NCBI GenBank assembly: GCA_017311315.1
Contig: CM029650.1
Location: 20,493,374 to 20,557,373 of the forward strand
Source: Dendrocalamus latiflorus
Taxonomy: Eukaryota; Streptophyta; Magnoliopsida; Poales; Poaceae
DNA: 64,000 nucleotides
Direction of reading: 5' to 3'
Both the position numbers and the translations under genes were made by a program. The notes below the pieces were generated by a model. That model searched no databases, had not been told where the DNA came from, and saw nothing but the letters and a program-made list of their open reading frames with translations. How positions within the stretch are numbered: position 1 is the first letter of the stretch; each line of letters opens with the position of its first letter. Positions 21,301 through 30,944 of this stretch are shown in pieces.

Positions 21301-22583
21301 ACCACACGCGAATTTCTGTTACTTCATACTCTCTTTTATGAACAGCCTAAAAACTATAAGCTACAACCATAAGCTATAAACCGAAGTTAAAAAGAATGAG
21401 CCCTAAGTGTCTCTGAAAAGCAAGAGTTGTCAAAAACAGTGGCATGGTTTACTTTGAGAAAATTAGCTATATGTCATTGCAAAATTTAAAAGAATTAATT
21501 TCTTATTAAGAAATAAAAATGAAGAAAATGCCAAGTGATGTAGTACATTGTGTGTGTTCAATTGTATTAAAATGGTATTTGTATTTTTTTACCGAGCTTC
21601 TCTGAATGCTCCCTCTTTGGTATATTCTTTTTTAGAGCAAAAAATGAATATGCACCATGCTAATGATAGTTCTTGGTTTGCGTGTATGGGGTTCATGTGG
21701 TTGTTAAATGTCAGTTCTGTCAAATGGGACAACTGTGCCAGATCTTGTTGAATAATTTGATATTATCTAATATTCTGTTGATGCAGTTGAAAAAACTTAA
21801 GATTTAGTCCAACTGCTAATAGTAGACTGCATGCTTTTTAAATAAAGTTATTTGATTGAATTTCTAAGATTTAAATCACAATACAAAGCACTGTTTAATG
21901 TTCTAATGGTTTAAAATTCTGTTGATGCAGTGTATTAAAATTTAACATTATATGTTTCCTCTTGGTTATAGTGTATTAGCTCAAAATTGATTGATTGGCA
22001 ATGAACTAACAGAAGCTCCTAAGTTGGCAATGATCACCTCTTTCACTTTGTTAGTGCTTTAGATATTAGGCACAAGAAACATGTTGGATGCAATTCTATT
22101 ATGTGTGTATATGCTAATAGCTATTCATGTTCAATATGCAGGCACCTTTACTCTTTCGAACCTTGGAATGTTTGGAGTTGACAGATTTGATGCAATCTTG
22201 CCACCTGGATCTGTAAGATGAACCTTCTGCCTTTTCATTCCTATTGTGATGTGATGCTGCATGCCTCATGGAATATCTGGACTGCTGAAAACAGGGAGCA
22301 ATCATGGCCGTTGGAGCATCACAACCGACAGTTGTTGGTACAAAAGACGGTAGAATTGGTATCAAGAACCAGATGCAGGTAAAATTACTCAATAGTTGTG
22401 GCACTTTTGCTTTTGCTCCAACCTATTTGATGTTAATTGAGTTCGTACTTAATTTTCCCACCTGATCAATGGATATAGGTCAATGTTACTGCTGATCATC
22501 GGGTTATTTATGGAGCTGATCTCGCTGCTTTTCTGCAAACGCTCTCCAGGATAATTGAGGATCCCAAGGACCTTACGTTTTAG
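18321..22583 (+). CDS. LTA2: Plastid pyruvate dehydrogenase E2 subunit (dihydrolipoamide acetyltransferase)
   Basis: This subunit transfers acetyl groups from the lipoyl arm to CoA in the plastid pyruvate dehydrogenase complex, feeding fatty-acid synthesis. Six exons join in frame: 18321-19172, 19263-19454, 19548-19635, 22142-22212, 22295-22378 and 22479-22583, giving 463 residues. A Ser/Arg/Ala-rich transit peptide (about 1-42) precedes the lipoyl domain (43-118) with the lipoyl Lys85 in ESDKADMDV. A Pro/Ala linker and the peripheral-subunit-binding domain (187-220, YAKKLAKDLNV) follow. The acyltransferase core (243-463) has the DHRVIYGAD motif with catalytic His436. All introns are GT-AG. 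Intron 3 (19636-22141) is long and holds a MITE. A poly(A)-type AATAAA lies at 22802. The plastid rather than mitochondrial assignment rests on the transit peptide and the IREIFMPALSSTMTEGKIVS lipoyl start typical of LTA2. Confidence 0.96.
21161..21403. mobile_element. Small MITE in E2 intron 3
   Basis: The 243-bp element starts GGGCCTCTTT and ends AGAATGAGCCC, with AAAAGCTG/CTACAGTA and ACTTCATTTATATCGG segments shared by copies near 31.9, 34.4 and 59.9 kb. Flanking triplets (TGA, TAA) hint at a 3-bp target duplication of PIF/Harbinger type, but they are not identical. Confidence 0.6.
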
Positions 22584-22684
22584 ATGCATCCAGTGATTTT
22601 TTTCCCTGAGGCAATCACAATAGGATGTTTGTCACTTCTCAGTAGATGTGTAGCATGTGCTCCGGTCATGTTAGTTATTTAAGC

Positions 22685-22765
22685 AGTCATCAAAGTGGTA
22701 TTAGGTAACTTTTCATCAAAGTGTTATTAGTTAACTTTTCATCAAAGTGGTATTAGGTAACTTCC
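22685..22765 (+). repeat. Short tandem repeat in E2 3' flank
   Basis: Three copies of a unit of about 31-33 bp containing CATCAAAGTG(G/T)TATTAG(G/T)TAACTT lie just after the E2 stop codon, probably in the 3' untranslated region. Confidence 0.75.
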
Positions 22766-22802
22766 CTGGCTAGTTACCTTCTTATCATTGGTTTGTTTTT
22801 CA

Positions 22803-23486
22803 ATAAAATTTTTACCTTTTTATTCAAATAGGTGTGAGTACGGTACATTTTGTCTTTTCACCTGAGAATTTTCATTGAATGTTGATTTTTGTTGAGCTCG
22901 ATGTACCATGGATTCATGTCCTGAATACTAAGAAATGAAATGAACCCTTTCGCCGGGCAATTAACTTTACATTGTCTTCCAAATTATTTATCTGTATATG
23001 TTGAAATTAACTTGTACACAACACTGTTAGCATAAGTAATGCTTGAGAAAAATTGACAAAAAATTTGCAAATGAGGTTGATGTGTTTGCAAGGGTGCCAA
23101 GATGAAATGATCAGATCAGTGAAAATGGGGCGCATATCTGTTTGTTTTAGAAGCCATGATTTCTCCCAACGGCTCTCATCATGCCATAGGAGTATCTGAA
23201 ATTTCGACCTGTTGTACTTTCCTGGGGCAGCAGATGTTTCCATCCTTTCTTTTTTGCGCAGAAAGCATTCCTGCCTCAGCTCAGCTGTACTCTACCTCAT
23301 CTCTACTTGAAGGATTATATTAGGTGGCTAGTCTTGTGTCTTGCTTGCTGGCCTGGGCATTGTGCCATTTGTAGTGGAAGCAAAGCAAACCAGCTTCCTT
23401 GATCACCTTCATAAATCCCCTTCCAAAAGCTTGTTCTTGCTTCCAATCCATAGCCAGGAGAAAAGCCACCCTTGCAAAGCTGCGCC
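22803..23486. other. Spacer between E2 and WEB-like gene
   Basis: No gene was recognised. The last roughly 200 bp (from about 23280) is probably the promoter and leader of the WEB-like gene downstream. No clear regulatory site was identified. Confidence 0.45.
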
Positions 23487-24413
23487 ATGGCCGCCGCCTC
23501 GTCAGACCGTGCAGAGGTCGACACCTCTAGCGCCTTCCGGTCTGTTAAGGAGGCGGTCGCGGTGTTTGGCGAGCGCCTCCTTGTCATGGAAACCCAGTTC
23601 AGGCCGAATGCTGGCGCGCATGGCGACCGTCGCGTTGTCAGGGAGAGGAATTCCAGGCCAAATGCCGTCGCCATTGCTGCCGCCTCAACTGCAAGGCTTG
23701 AGGGAAGTGATGGTGTTAGGGCTCCGGATCTTCTTATCAGAGAAAATCACTCCAAGCCAAACGCCATTGTCAATGCCATTTTCAATGCCAAGCATGAGGG
23801 AAGCAGTAGTAAGCCTGCTTCAAATCTGATGCCAGTGCCAGATGCCGCGCCAATGTACCTGGTCCCATCATCCCCGCCGTTCTTCGCGTCGTCGCCGTCG
23901 CTAGCCAACGACGACGACGATGAGCAGGCCCGCAAGGAAGCCGATCTCATGGTCATGAGCTCCATCAAGAAGATGGAGGAAGAAGCAGCCAAGACAAGGC
24001 AAGAGGTGGTGCAGCTCAAGAAGAGGCTGGCCGAGATGGAGCTGTCCATGGCGACCCTCAACGCGAAGCTCCACCGGGCCCTGTCTAAGCTGGCTCACAT
24101 GGAGGCTGACAAGGCGGCGGCGGAGCGTGCCATTATCCAGCAAAGGGACAGCAACATGGCGCTGACGGTCTGGGCCGAGCGGCGAGCCCCGAGGCAGCCA
24201 TTGGGGCACCTGCTGAGGCTCGGTGAGGCCGACGGGGAGGTGATCAATGGCCAGAGAAGGGTGGTGGTGAGGAGGAAGATGCCGAAGCAGAAGCCAATTG
24301 TGCCTCTTGTTGTTCCTCTCATCAATGACATGTTGTTCTCTAAGAAGAGGAGGATGAAAGACAAGGAGAGCATGTACATGAAGGAGCTGTACAGCTTGCT
24401 AAGGCTGAGCTGA
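23487..24413 (+). CDS. WEB-family (DUF827-like) coiled-coil protein
   Basis: This is a single open frame of 308 codons. I chose the ATG at 23487 (CGCCATGGCC, a good plant start context) rather than any upstream non-ATG codon. Residues about 11-30 (VDTSSAFRSVKEAVAVFGER) match the conserved N-terminal block of plant WEB/DUF827 proteins. Residues about 145-220 are acidic then heptad-rich (EARKTRQEV-like, LKKRLAEMELSMATLNAKL), predicting a coiled coil. The C-terminus is basic (FSKKRRMKDKE) and ends LLRLS. WEB relatives act in chloroplast movement and actin-linked processes, but many small members are uncharacterised, so I assign the family and not a function. Three short repeats of RxxxSRPNAVA/SKPNAIV type lie at about 45-100. 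No frameshift was seen. Confidence 0.82.
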   Translation: MAAASSDRAEVDTSSAFRSVKEAVAVFGERLLVMETQFRPNAGAHGDRRVVRERNSRPNAVAIAAASTARLEGSDGVRAPDLLIRENHSKPNAIVNAIFNAKHEGSSSKPASNLMPVPDAAPMYLVPSSPPFFASSPSLANDDDDEQARKEADLMVMSSIKKMEEEAAKTRQEVVQLKKRLAEMELSMATLNAKLHRALSKLAHMEADKAAAERAIIQQRDSNMALTVWAERRAPRQPLGHLLRLGEADGEVINGQRRVVVRRKMPKQKPIVPLVVPLINDMLFSKKRRMKDKESMYMKELYSLLRLS

Positions 24414-24922
24414 TCAGTGACTTACCATGCTGATTAAATATGTGGCTACCTGTGCATGATTAATCTGGACATGTGTTTAATTATATTGTATGAGTGGATT
24501 ATGGAAGAGGGTGATGTTGCAATTTGTAAATTAATGTAAAGCTAGCAGTGATGTATATGTAATTATGTATCTTGTGATCAAGAATGGAGCAATGTACATA
24601 GCATGTAGTAATTAATATTGGTACTTGTATGTAAGTTGATCTCGTATATTGCATGCAATGGCATCGTGCTATTATAGGGTGTCCTTCACTGCCTGCCTCT
24701 CCTACTTTTCAGTTACCTTTGGTTGAACATTTCCATCTTAATTACTCTCAGACACGCCACAAAAGCAAGAACACCAAGAAAGATCAAAACTTTTGCCTGT
24801 TTGCAATCAGAATCCAAGAAATCGATGCCATTATTGTAAAGATCATTTGATCTTGGGAGCGCAATGTTCATTGCTGTTTGTTCATCAGGTTTCTTGGTTT
24901 CTTGCCGTTTGATTTTGGTTTG
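24414..24922. other. Spacer before TRIM insertion
   Basis: AT-rich 3' flank of the WEB-like gene, then sequence that before the TRIM insertion was directly upstream of the membrane-protein remnant at 30931. No coding segment was recognised. Confidence 0.45.
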
Positions 24923-24927
24923 GTTCG

Positions 24928-25165
24928 TGTTGGATCTGGAACCTAGCACTCCGCTAGGTCCAACCAGATTCACTCCTTGGTCCCCAGTTCTTATAAGTGG
25001 TATTAGACTTTCTCCCTCCAAAAGACTAGTCCAATGGGTCCCAGTTCTTATAAGTGGTATTAGGTTTTCTCCCCTCAGAAGACTAGTCCAATGGGTGGAG
25101 ACTCCCTCACACTTATAAGTTGTGCTTTCTCCTTTCCTACAGTCCATATGGGACTATTCCTAACA
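24928..25165 (-). repeat. TRIM LTR 1 (3' LTR)
   Basis: This 238-bp LTR reads TGTTAGGAATAG to GATCCAACA on the minus strand. It contains an internal tandem duplication of about 55 bp, with the segment AGTTCTTATAAGTGG present twice, which LTR 2 lacks in that form. Confidence 0.85.
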
Positions 25166-25223
25166 ATCTCCCCCTCGCACATGGATTGTGCACACCGCAC
25201 TCCTGGGAGATGTTAGACGCCTG

Positions 25224-25236
25224 GGCTCTAATACCA
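25224..25236 (-). other. TRIM primer-binding site
   Basis: Minus strand TGGTATTAGAGCC, one mismatch from the complement of the initiator tRNA-Met 3' end, beside the 5' LTR. Confidence 0.82.
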
Positions 25237-25238
25237 CT

Positions 25239-25434
25239 TATTGGATCCGGACCCTAGCACCCTGCCAGGTCTAACCAGATTCACTCTCTGGTCCCTAGGT
25301 CTTAAATGGACTGCGCACCCAGCGCACCTGAGCCCACGGGCTGCCCGCAAGCAAACCCTTCAAGGGACAACCTTATAAGTGGTATTGGGCCTTCTCCCCT
25401 CAAAAGACTAGTTTTATGAGTGGAGACTCCCTCA
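25239..25434 (-). repeat. TRIM LTR 2 (5' LTR), first part before the Helitron
   Basis: This aligns with LTR 1 from TATTGGATCCGGACC onward and stops exactly at CTCCCTCA. The missing end is found at 30875-30930 beyond the Helitron. Confidence 0.88.
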
Positions 25435-25930
25435 TCTCTACTATAATTGATCAATTGAAATTACACTCGGTCCACCCAAGAATACGTCCCCCGCTGAGAG
25501 CACCAACCTTCGTGCACCCACAAAAATGCACCCAGCAAATTGTCTGCATTAAAATCAAGGGCTAAAAAAAACTCTCCCTGGCTTCAACCCAATCGTGCGG
25601 CCTGGATGGAACGTAGGCTTCAACGCGAGGCTTCAACACGAGGCGCCACCGCCGCCTCCCTGCATCCCCCTCTCGCGCCCGCCGCCTTCCCCTCTCCCCT
25701 TCCCCTCTCACGCCAGCGCACCTCCCTCCGCCCCTCAGGAACGCCGCCGCCTCCTTCCCCTCTCCCCTTCCCCTCTCGCGCCGCCGCCCACCTCCTTCCC
25801 CTCTCCCCTTCTCCCCTGTGCCCCCGCGCCTCCTCCGCTCCCTCCGCCTCCCCCGCGCCTCCCCCCTCCTCCCCCGCGCCTCCCCTCCCTCCGCCTCCCC
25901 CGCGCCTCCCCTCTCCCTTCCGCGCCGACG

Positions 25931-26155
25931 CTCTTGGCCGGCCTTCCATCTGCCGGGGCCACTGGATCTACCTGGATTGGGGCTAAATCGAGGTGGCGGC
26001 CGGTGGTCTGTGCTGGGAGCCTCCGATCGGCGGCCTCGCCTGCCCCTTCGCTTCCGCACAGGCGCTCTTGGCCAGCCTTGCATCTGCCGGGGCCACCAGA
26101 TCTGCCTGGATTGGGGTGAAATCGAGGTGGCGGCCGGTCGTCTACGCTGGGAGCT
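25931..26155 (+). repeat. Tandem duplication inside the Helitron
   Basis: A segment beginning CTCTTGGCC(G/A)GCCTT occurs at 25931 and again at 26065 (offset 134 bp). About 90 bp is shared, including CTGGATTGGGG and CGAGGTGGCGGCCGGT. It has no recognisable coding. Confidence 0.75.
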
Positions 26156-26306
26156 AACGCCACCGCCGAGCGCGGAGGCGGTGTAGGCGGCGGCCGTGAT
26201 CTTGCTGCCCTCAAGGGAGGCCGATGATGCCGCGCGCCTCGCGGGGTTGGAGGCCGCGCAGCCGCCGGAGGGCGCCATCCTGCCTCCTCCTCCCCCAGCT
26301 CCGCCC

Positions 26307-26528
26307 TTCTTCCAGCCCTACCACCTCATCATCGTCCAGGACGGCGGCCCGTCCAGGACCATCCGGGTGCCCGAGGGCTTCGACTACGAGCTCTACAACC
26401 GCAACGACATCAACAGCATCCTCGGCCCCAAGGCCTCCTGCATCTCCTTCAAGGACTCCGCGTGCCGCTGCTTCGGCTACATGGTCTCCAAGAAGAAGTA
26501 CATCTATACCATTGACGACGACTGCTTC
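26307..26528 (+). pseudogene. Captured exon of UDP-arabinopyranose mutase (RGP family)
   Basis: The translation FFQPYHLIIVQDGGPSRTIR continues through DYELYNRNDINSILGPKASC to YIYTIDDDCF, the N-terminal part of reversibly glycosylated polypeptides. These act on nucleotide sugars for arabinoxylan and related wall polymers. The DDD metal/nucleotide-binding motif is present. A GT donor follows at 26529, where I recall the genuine genes also have an intron. The true N-terminus is missing: the preceding frame (26196-26306) is unrelated Ala/Pro-rich sequence. With no downstream RGP exons nearby, this is a captured fragment and not a gene. Confidence 0.9.
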
Positions 26529-27866
26529 GTGAGTGCCCCCGCCCCACCCTTATGTTCTGAGCTCTGCCTATATATTGGCGTGATTTGTTGCGGATAGGCT
26601 TGGATCTTGGTCTAATTTGGTCGAAAGATCCCCTGTCTTGGTGTGATTTCTCGCGGAGAGGTGGGATCTTGGTGTGGTTTGGTGGGGTGGGGCTCGGATC
26701 TGGTTAGGTAGTTGATGGGAAAGGTGAGAATGAGATCTCTGCTTTGTTTTCTTCGTGGAGATGTCTTGTAGGATGATTTGATTACTCCTATTAGATTAGG
26801 ATTGGGGGTGCAAAGTCAGTGTCTTTGCTGTTACTCCTATTAGCTATGATCGTTTAGTTTACTGTTACGTAAAAAAAATTATCATGGTGCATAGTCTTGT
26901 GACCTGGGTAGGTAGAATGTGAATTTCACGTGTTCCAGATGACTGATTGATCTATCAAGTTGAATATTGTCTCCTTAATCCGTGGAGTCACGCATATACA
27001 GAGTCGCTGCTATCAGATCTAATCATGTTAGTTCAGTTTGGGATTGAACTTTTGACATGTTTTATTGCTAAGAAGTACTATCAAGCATTGGATCTAGCCA
27101 AACTGCTTTGGCCCTGTATGGCTTGTAGTTGGAGGGGATATGAGCTGGAATAACCGCCGGATATGCGGTAACCCACAATGGTTGTAGCCATGTAGGATTC
27201 AGATACGATGCAACAATGCAACTTGTACATATCGCCTTGCCGCCTTACTTTGTCAGTGTGTTGATGCATATATTTTTTTATGCTTGAGGGTCATGATCAG
27301 TAGTCTTACCTAGGGAAAAAAATACCTGTTTAATAATGTGAAAACAAAGAAAGAAAGGTACCTTAATTGCATCTTGCATGGTTCTTTATGTTCCAAGTAT
27401 TGCTTTCTTAGTATTTGGTTGCCTTCCTCTTGTTAACAGAAAGAGAATATGGTTCCGGTTGATAAATAACTAAATTGAAAAAATAGAGAAGGCATGAATG
27501 TATTTGAAAAATAGTTTAGGGTTTCCAATGCAAAATTGTTTATAACCTTTTTATTATTTCCTAAAAATAATCAAAGCTGTCATCGTAGGCGTGGGCAAAA
27601 ATTCATGATCCCGGTGCAACGCACGGGCATATATATAGTATATATATATATATACAACAAGGGAACAATTATAAATGATAAACCTTCATTTGAATATTTC
27701 CCAAACAAACATGTTTATCAATTATTCAATTGCATTTCAATTCTAATTTTAAGTTTCTTAGATAATAGGTACTGCACATTCCATTCAAAAGAAATACATA
27801 CTGTACATGAAGTTTCTGTTTTATTTACTGAATTACATGGATTCATCATCAGTTTTTTTTCTTTAG
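26529..27866 (+). other. Helitron interior between the two captured genes
   Basis: The first part (to about 26950) resembles the captured RGP intron. The rest is AT-rich without recognised coding. It contains the decayed Helitron-type terminator at 27612-27638 and a short TA repeat after it. Confidence 0.5.
27612..27638 (+). other. Decayed Helitron 3' terminator
   Basis: CCCGGTGC and GCACGGG form a stem with a bulged G around a short loop, followed by CATATATATAG and then T. This is the layout of a Helitron 3' end, but the terminal CTAG has become ATAG and the stem is imperfect. It may mark the original end of the outer Helitron. Confidence 0.6.
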
Positions 27867-28163
27867 GCTGTGGGCCTTTATTTCCGAGGTCAGCGTATTT
27901 GGCAGGTTGCTATGGAAGATCTGATGGCCCAAGGAATGCGTTATGCTAATCAAGTATTGATCCTTCCCACAGTTAATCATTTTTTCTTTAGGTTTTGGGA
28001 AATAATATCTGTTCCCCTAATGCAACTCACTTCTACCAGGCCCTTCTTTCTGGATCTGCTGGTGGTGTTTCTACCATATACTTCACTGTGACAAGTTCCG
28101 TGGATTGTTTCCATCGAATACCAGAGTCAAGTGCCTTGCTGATGCTGGAATGTTTCTTGACAC
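27867..28163 (+). pseudogene. Captured exons of pectin acetylesterase (CE13)
   Basis: Exon A (27867-27953) encodes GLYFRGQRIWQVAMEDLMAQ and on to RYANQ. A GT-AG intron (27954-28039) leads to exon B (28040-28163), which starts ALLSGSAGGVSTI. These are the segment around the catalytic Ser of plant pectin acetylesterases, which remove acetyl groups from wall pectin. Two lesions are visible: the Cys of the usual GCSAGG motif is missing, and a 2-bp insertion near 28078 shifts the frame; after it the other frame reads KFRGLFPSNTRVKCLADAGM. A GT donor follows at 28164. No other exons of the gene are present. Confidence 0.88.
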
Positions 28164-30033
28164 GTAAGTTCACATATACATACATGAACTTTTAGGTTTT
28201 CAAAGGGAATCAAACATATTTCTTCTTTTCCTACATGAACTTGTAGAGAAAGGAGCACGCAATATATTTATTTGGCAAACTAATAGGTGGTAAACTGATA
28301 CACTGTCCGATTCCAAATGTAGGTTGGCCAAGGCCGGTGCCGAGTTGCAGCAGTGAGTAGCACGCATCATGGCATGATTGATTTTCCATACATAGTGGTT
28401 TTAGGATTTCTTCTAGGATAATAGTTTTTTCCATACGTTAGTTGATCAAAACATCATGGCATGATTGTAGAATAATAAAATTAGTTACTCTTCTAGAGAT
28501 TGTTGACGACTATGTTTTGCATAAGCTCCTCTTGCCAGTGCATAGAATGTGCTGATTATGATTAAGACTTCTACTGTATATTTTACAGTTTCTTATTTTA
28601 TTGATCACCATAACTTTGTTCTTATCTAATTGCAATGTACGATTGACATTTTATTAGCTGTTTCTTCAATATTCATTTTCTTACATATGGATTGACCACT
28701 TCATTAGGTATAGATATTCATAAATGGACAAAATGGTTAACGATTCTATGTTGTGTCAGGAAGAACATGGGTCAAGAAGAGTAAAAAAAGGTCAATAAGA
28801 GGTGTCGTCTGGTTGATCAACTCCAATTCCATCTGAATTGTTCACTTCAAGGTTATAGCTTTTCTATTAGAAAATTCCCTTTCGGCATCGCTGTTTTGCT
28901 AGGTTTGGGTTTCGAGGCCTAATTTTTCAGTTCAAGTGCTGAGTTTTTAAATTGTAAGTAATAACAATGGTTGCCAATTTCCTTTTCAGTTGTTGTTTGA
29001 TGATTAGCAGTAGGAGATGCAAGATTGCAATCATTTTGTGAGGACATGATTCATAAGAGGGAGTAAAGAACCTCCACGGTAATAATTGCTCTATGAACTT
29101 CTCTAGAATTTGAGGCATTTATTTCCTTTTCATTATATGCAATGTTCAGCTATTGCCATTGTGCTTTCTTATTATTCCATACTTGCCATCCTCATCTTTT
29201 TCGAGACATTAGATGGATGGCTTGTAGTTTTTTGTCGCAGTGCCATCTGTCTTAAAATAGACTTTTCCATACTTGTCTGTACAAATAAGATTGAACTGCA
29301 GGTTACATTTGATACAGAATTTCATTCTGCTTACTCTGTACTGTATAGAATAATTGAGATTTGTTGTTGGCTAGCATTTGATACATAATTGAGATTTGAT
29401 GTTCTTGCTAGCTGCTTTTCTATGGTCACTTATTAGAAGCTTATACCATGCAAGATAAGAACAATATCTGATCGATTCCAATAGTTAGGACGAGAATGGA
29501 AATAAACACTATGCAAGAAAAAGGATATGCGGCTATTTGTCGTAAGCTGCTGTAAAGCTGAACAAATCCACAACAAGCTGACAAAACAAATTACTATTGC
29601 TGATAACATGCTCAAACATTGATTCAGTGAATTTAGCTGACCTTTGGGAGTTGTGTGTTTATTCTCATATTCTGTAGCCAAATAACGTGGACTGATACTC
29701 AGTCATATTTCTAAAAGCAACGTAGGTAGGCAATTTTACATAGTAACAATAAGATTGATCTTATATTTCTAAAATAGTATTTTTCTGATCTAGCATGTAT
29801 GATTTTTTGCATTCCAGTCCTTTCGACTCATACAATCCTTCTATGTTGTTGTGTACTGTGTATTATCGAATGAGTCTTTCCGAGCAACCCTTAAATGAGG
29901 TAATTATAATATTAATATTTATTTATAGTTTATCATTATATTGCTGATAGCTAAGCCTTTTCTCTTCTGTCTTTTGAAGTCTCTGGCAAATTTCTTTGTC
30001 CTTTTATTTGCAGGACTAACGATGTCTGTTTTA
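28164..30033 (+). other. Helitron interior, non-coding
   Basis: AT-rich sequence between the pectin acetylesterase fragment and the second Helitron 5' end. No gene, repeat end or RNA was recognised. Confidence 0.5.
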
Positions 30034-30874
30034 TCTCTACTATAATTGACCAATTGAAATTACACTTAGTCCACCCAAGAATACGTCCCCCGCTGAGAGC
30101 ACCAACCTTCGTGCACCCACAAAAATGCACCCAACAAATTGTTTGCATCAAAATCAAGGGCTAAAAAAAAACTCTCCCTGGCCTCAACCCAATCGTGCGG
30201 CCTGGATGGAACGTAGGCTTCAACGCGAGGCTTCAACACGAGGCGCCCGCCCGCGATTCAACACTGTCCGCCCGCCCCGCAAACCCTCGCGTCCTAATCC
30301 CGTGCGCCGCGCCGCCGCTCCGTCCCCCCGGCTCCCGAGCCCGCAGCCGGCCCCAAACCCTCATGCCGCGCCTCGCTTCTCCACCGCCGCGCCCCACTCT
30401 GCCCCCGCGCCGCCCCCCTGCGCCGCCGATCTCCTGCGCCGAACTTCCGTCAATGTTACTCTTTATTAAGCAATAATAATTATGTCCAGACAATGAAAAA
30501 TTAATGTTTCATCCTGCTCCATGATAGGTATTATACACATGTTGCATGTATTATGTGGAAGCACCATATCATACATATGTGGTCATCTATATTTCAGCGT
30601 TCATTGACTTGTAACTGAACTTTTGCCATTTGGATGTCTTCAATTATTTGTAGTGACTGACCAAAATAATCTGATGTATATGTCTGGCTTTCATTCATGG
30701 ATGGACTTTGTTGCCAGCAGCAACCCAATTATCCAAACAAAACATGTATGACCATTCAAAAATTGGCTTTGACAGCAGTGAACAAAACATGTATGGCCAT
30801 TCAAAAATTCGTTTGGTTGATTTCGTGTGCATCCCTAAAATGCCGCCGTGGCGTTAGCACGGGTACTATACTAG
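30034..30874 (+). mobile_element. Second Helitron 5' end inside the first (possible nested 841-bp Helitron)
   Basis: From 30034, after A30033, the sequence repeats the outer Helitron 5' end (25435 onward) for about 210 bp with only a handful of substitutions and A-run length changes. A GC-rich low-complexity block (30245-30450) follows, then AT-rich sequence, then the shared hairpin and CTAG at 30874. Taken alone it is a complete-looking short non-autonomous Helitron. Confidence 0.75.
30846..30874 (+). other. Helitron 3' hairpin and CTAG end
   Basis: A 5-bp stem (CCGTG/CACGG) with a 7-nt loop, then 12 nt ending CTAG, followed by host T. This is the replication terminator of the element. Confidence 0.9.
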
Positions 30875-30930
30875 TACTTATAAGTTGTGCTTTCTCCTTT
30901 TCCACAATCTATATGGGACTATTCCTAACA
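30875..30930 (-). repeat. TRIM LTR 2 (5' LTR), second part after the Helitron
   Basis: TACTTATAAGTTGTGCTTTC to ATTCCTAACA matches the LTR 1 end at 25110-25165 with few changes. The GTTCG duplication follows directly. Confidence 0.9.
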
Positions 30931-30944
30931 GTTCGGAGGGTCAA

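Larger units (their letters stand above)
25435..30874 (+). mobile_element. Helitron with captured gene fragments
   Basis: The element begins TCTCTACTATAATTG right after A25434 and ends ACTATACTAG right before T30875. A stem-loop (CCGTG 30846-30850, CACGG 30858-30862) lies 12 nt from the CTAG end. These are the three hallmarks of plant Helitrons: 5' TC, 3' hairpin plus CTRR, and insertion between A and T without duplication. Joining 25434 to 30875 restores the TRIM LTR sequence, which proves the boundaries. No RepHel coding was seen, so it is non-autonomous. Inside are exons of an RGP-type mutase and a pectin acetylesterase, a GC-rich low-complexity block (25640-26190), a decayed second terminator (27612-27638) and a second 5' end (30034). 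Confidence 0.93.
24928..30930 (-). mobile_element. TRIM (terminal-repeat retrotransposon in miniature), split by a Helitron
   Basis: The perfect duplication GTTCG (24923-24927 and 30931-30935) flanks an element of about 563 bp once the Helitron is subtracted. LTR 1 runs 24928-25165 and the internal region only 25166-25238. LTR 2 is 25239-25434 plus 30875-30930. On the minus strand the internal region carries a PBS (TGGTATTAGAGCC, one mismatch to initiator tRNA-Met) and a purine tract (GAGGGGGAGAT) directly next to the 3' LTR. With 73 internal bp and no coding it fits the TRIM class and must use enzymes from elsewhere. It landed immediately upstream of, or in the leader of, the membrane-protein gene remnant. 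Confidence 0.9.

Noticed and set aside
25540..26280. Long Pro/Arg/Ala-rich open frames on both strands
   Set aside because: Low-complexity C-rich Helitron DNA keeps every frame open; there are no conserved segments.
30033..30875. Second Helitron as a clean independent insertion
   Set aside because: Its right flank continues the TRIM LTR and not the outer Helitron, so a simple nested insertion with both flanks in the outer element is not supported.
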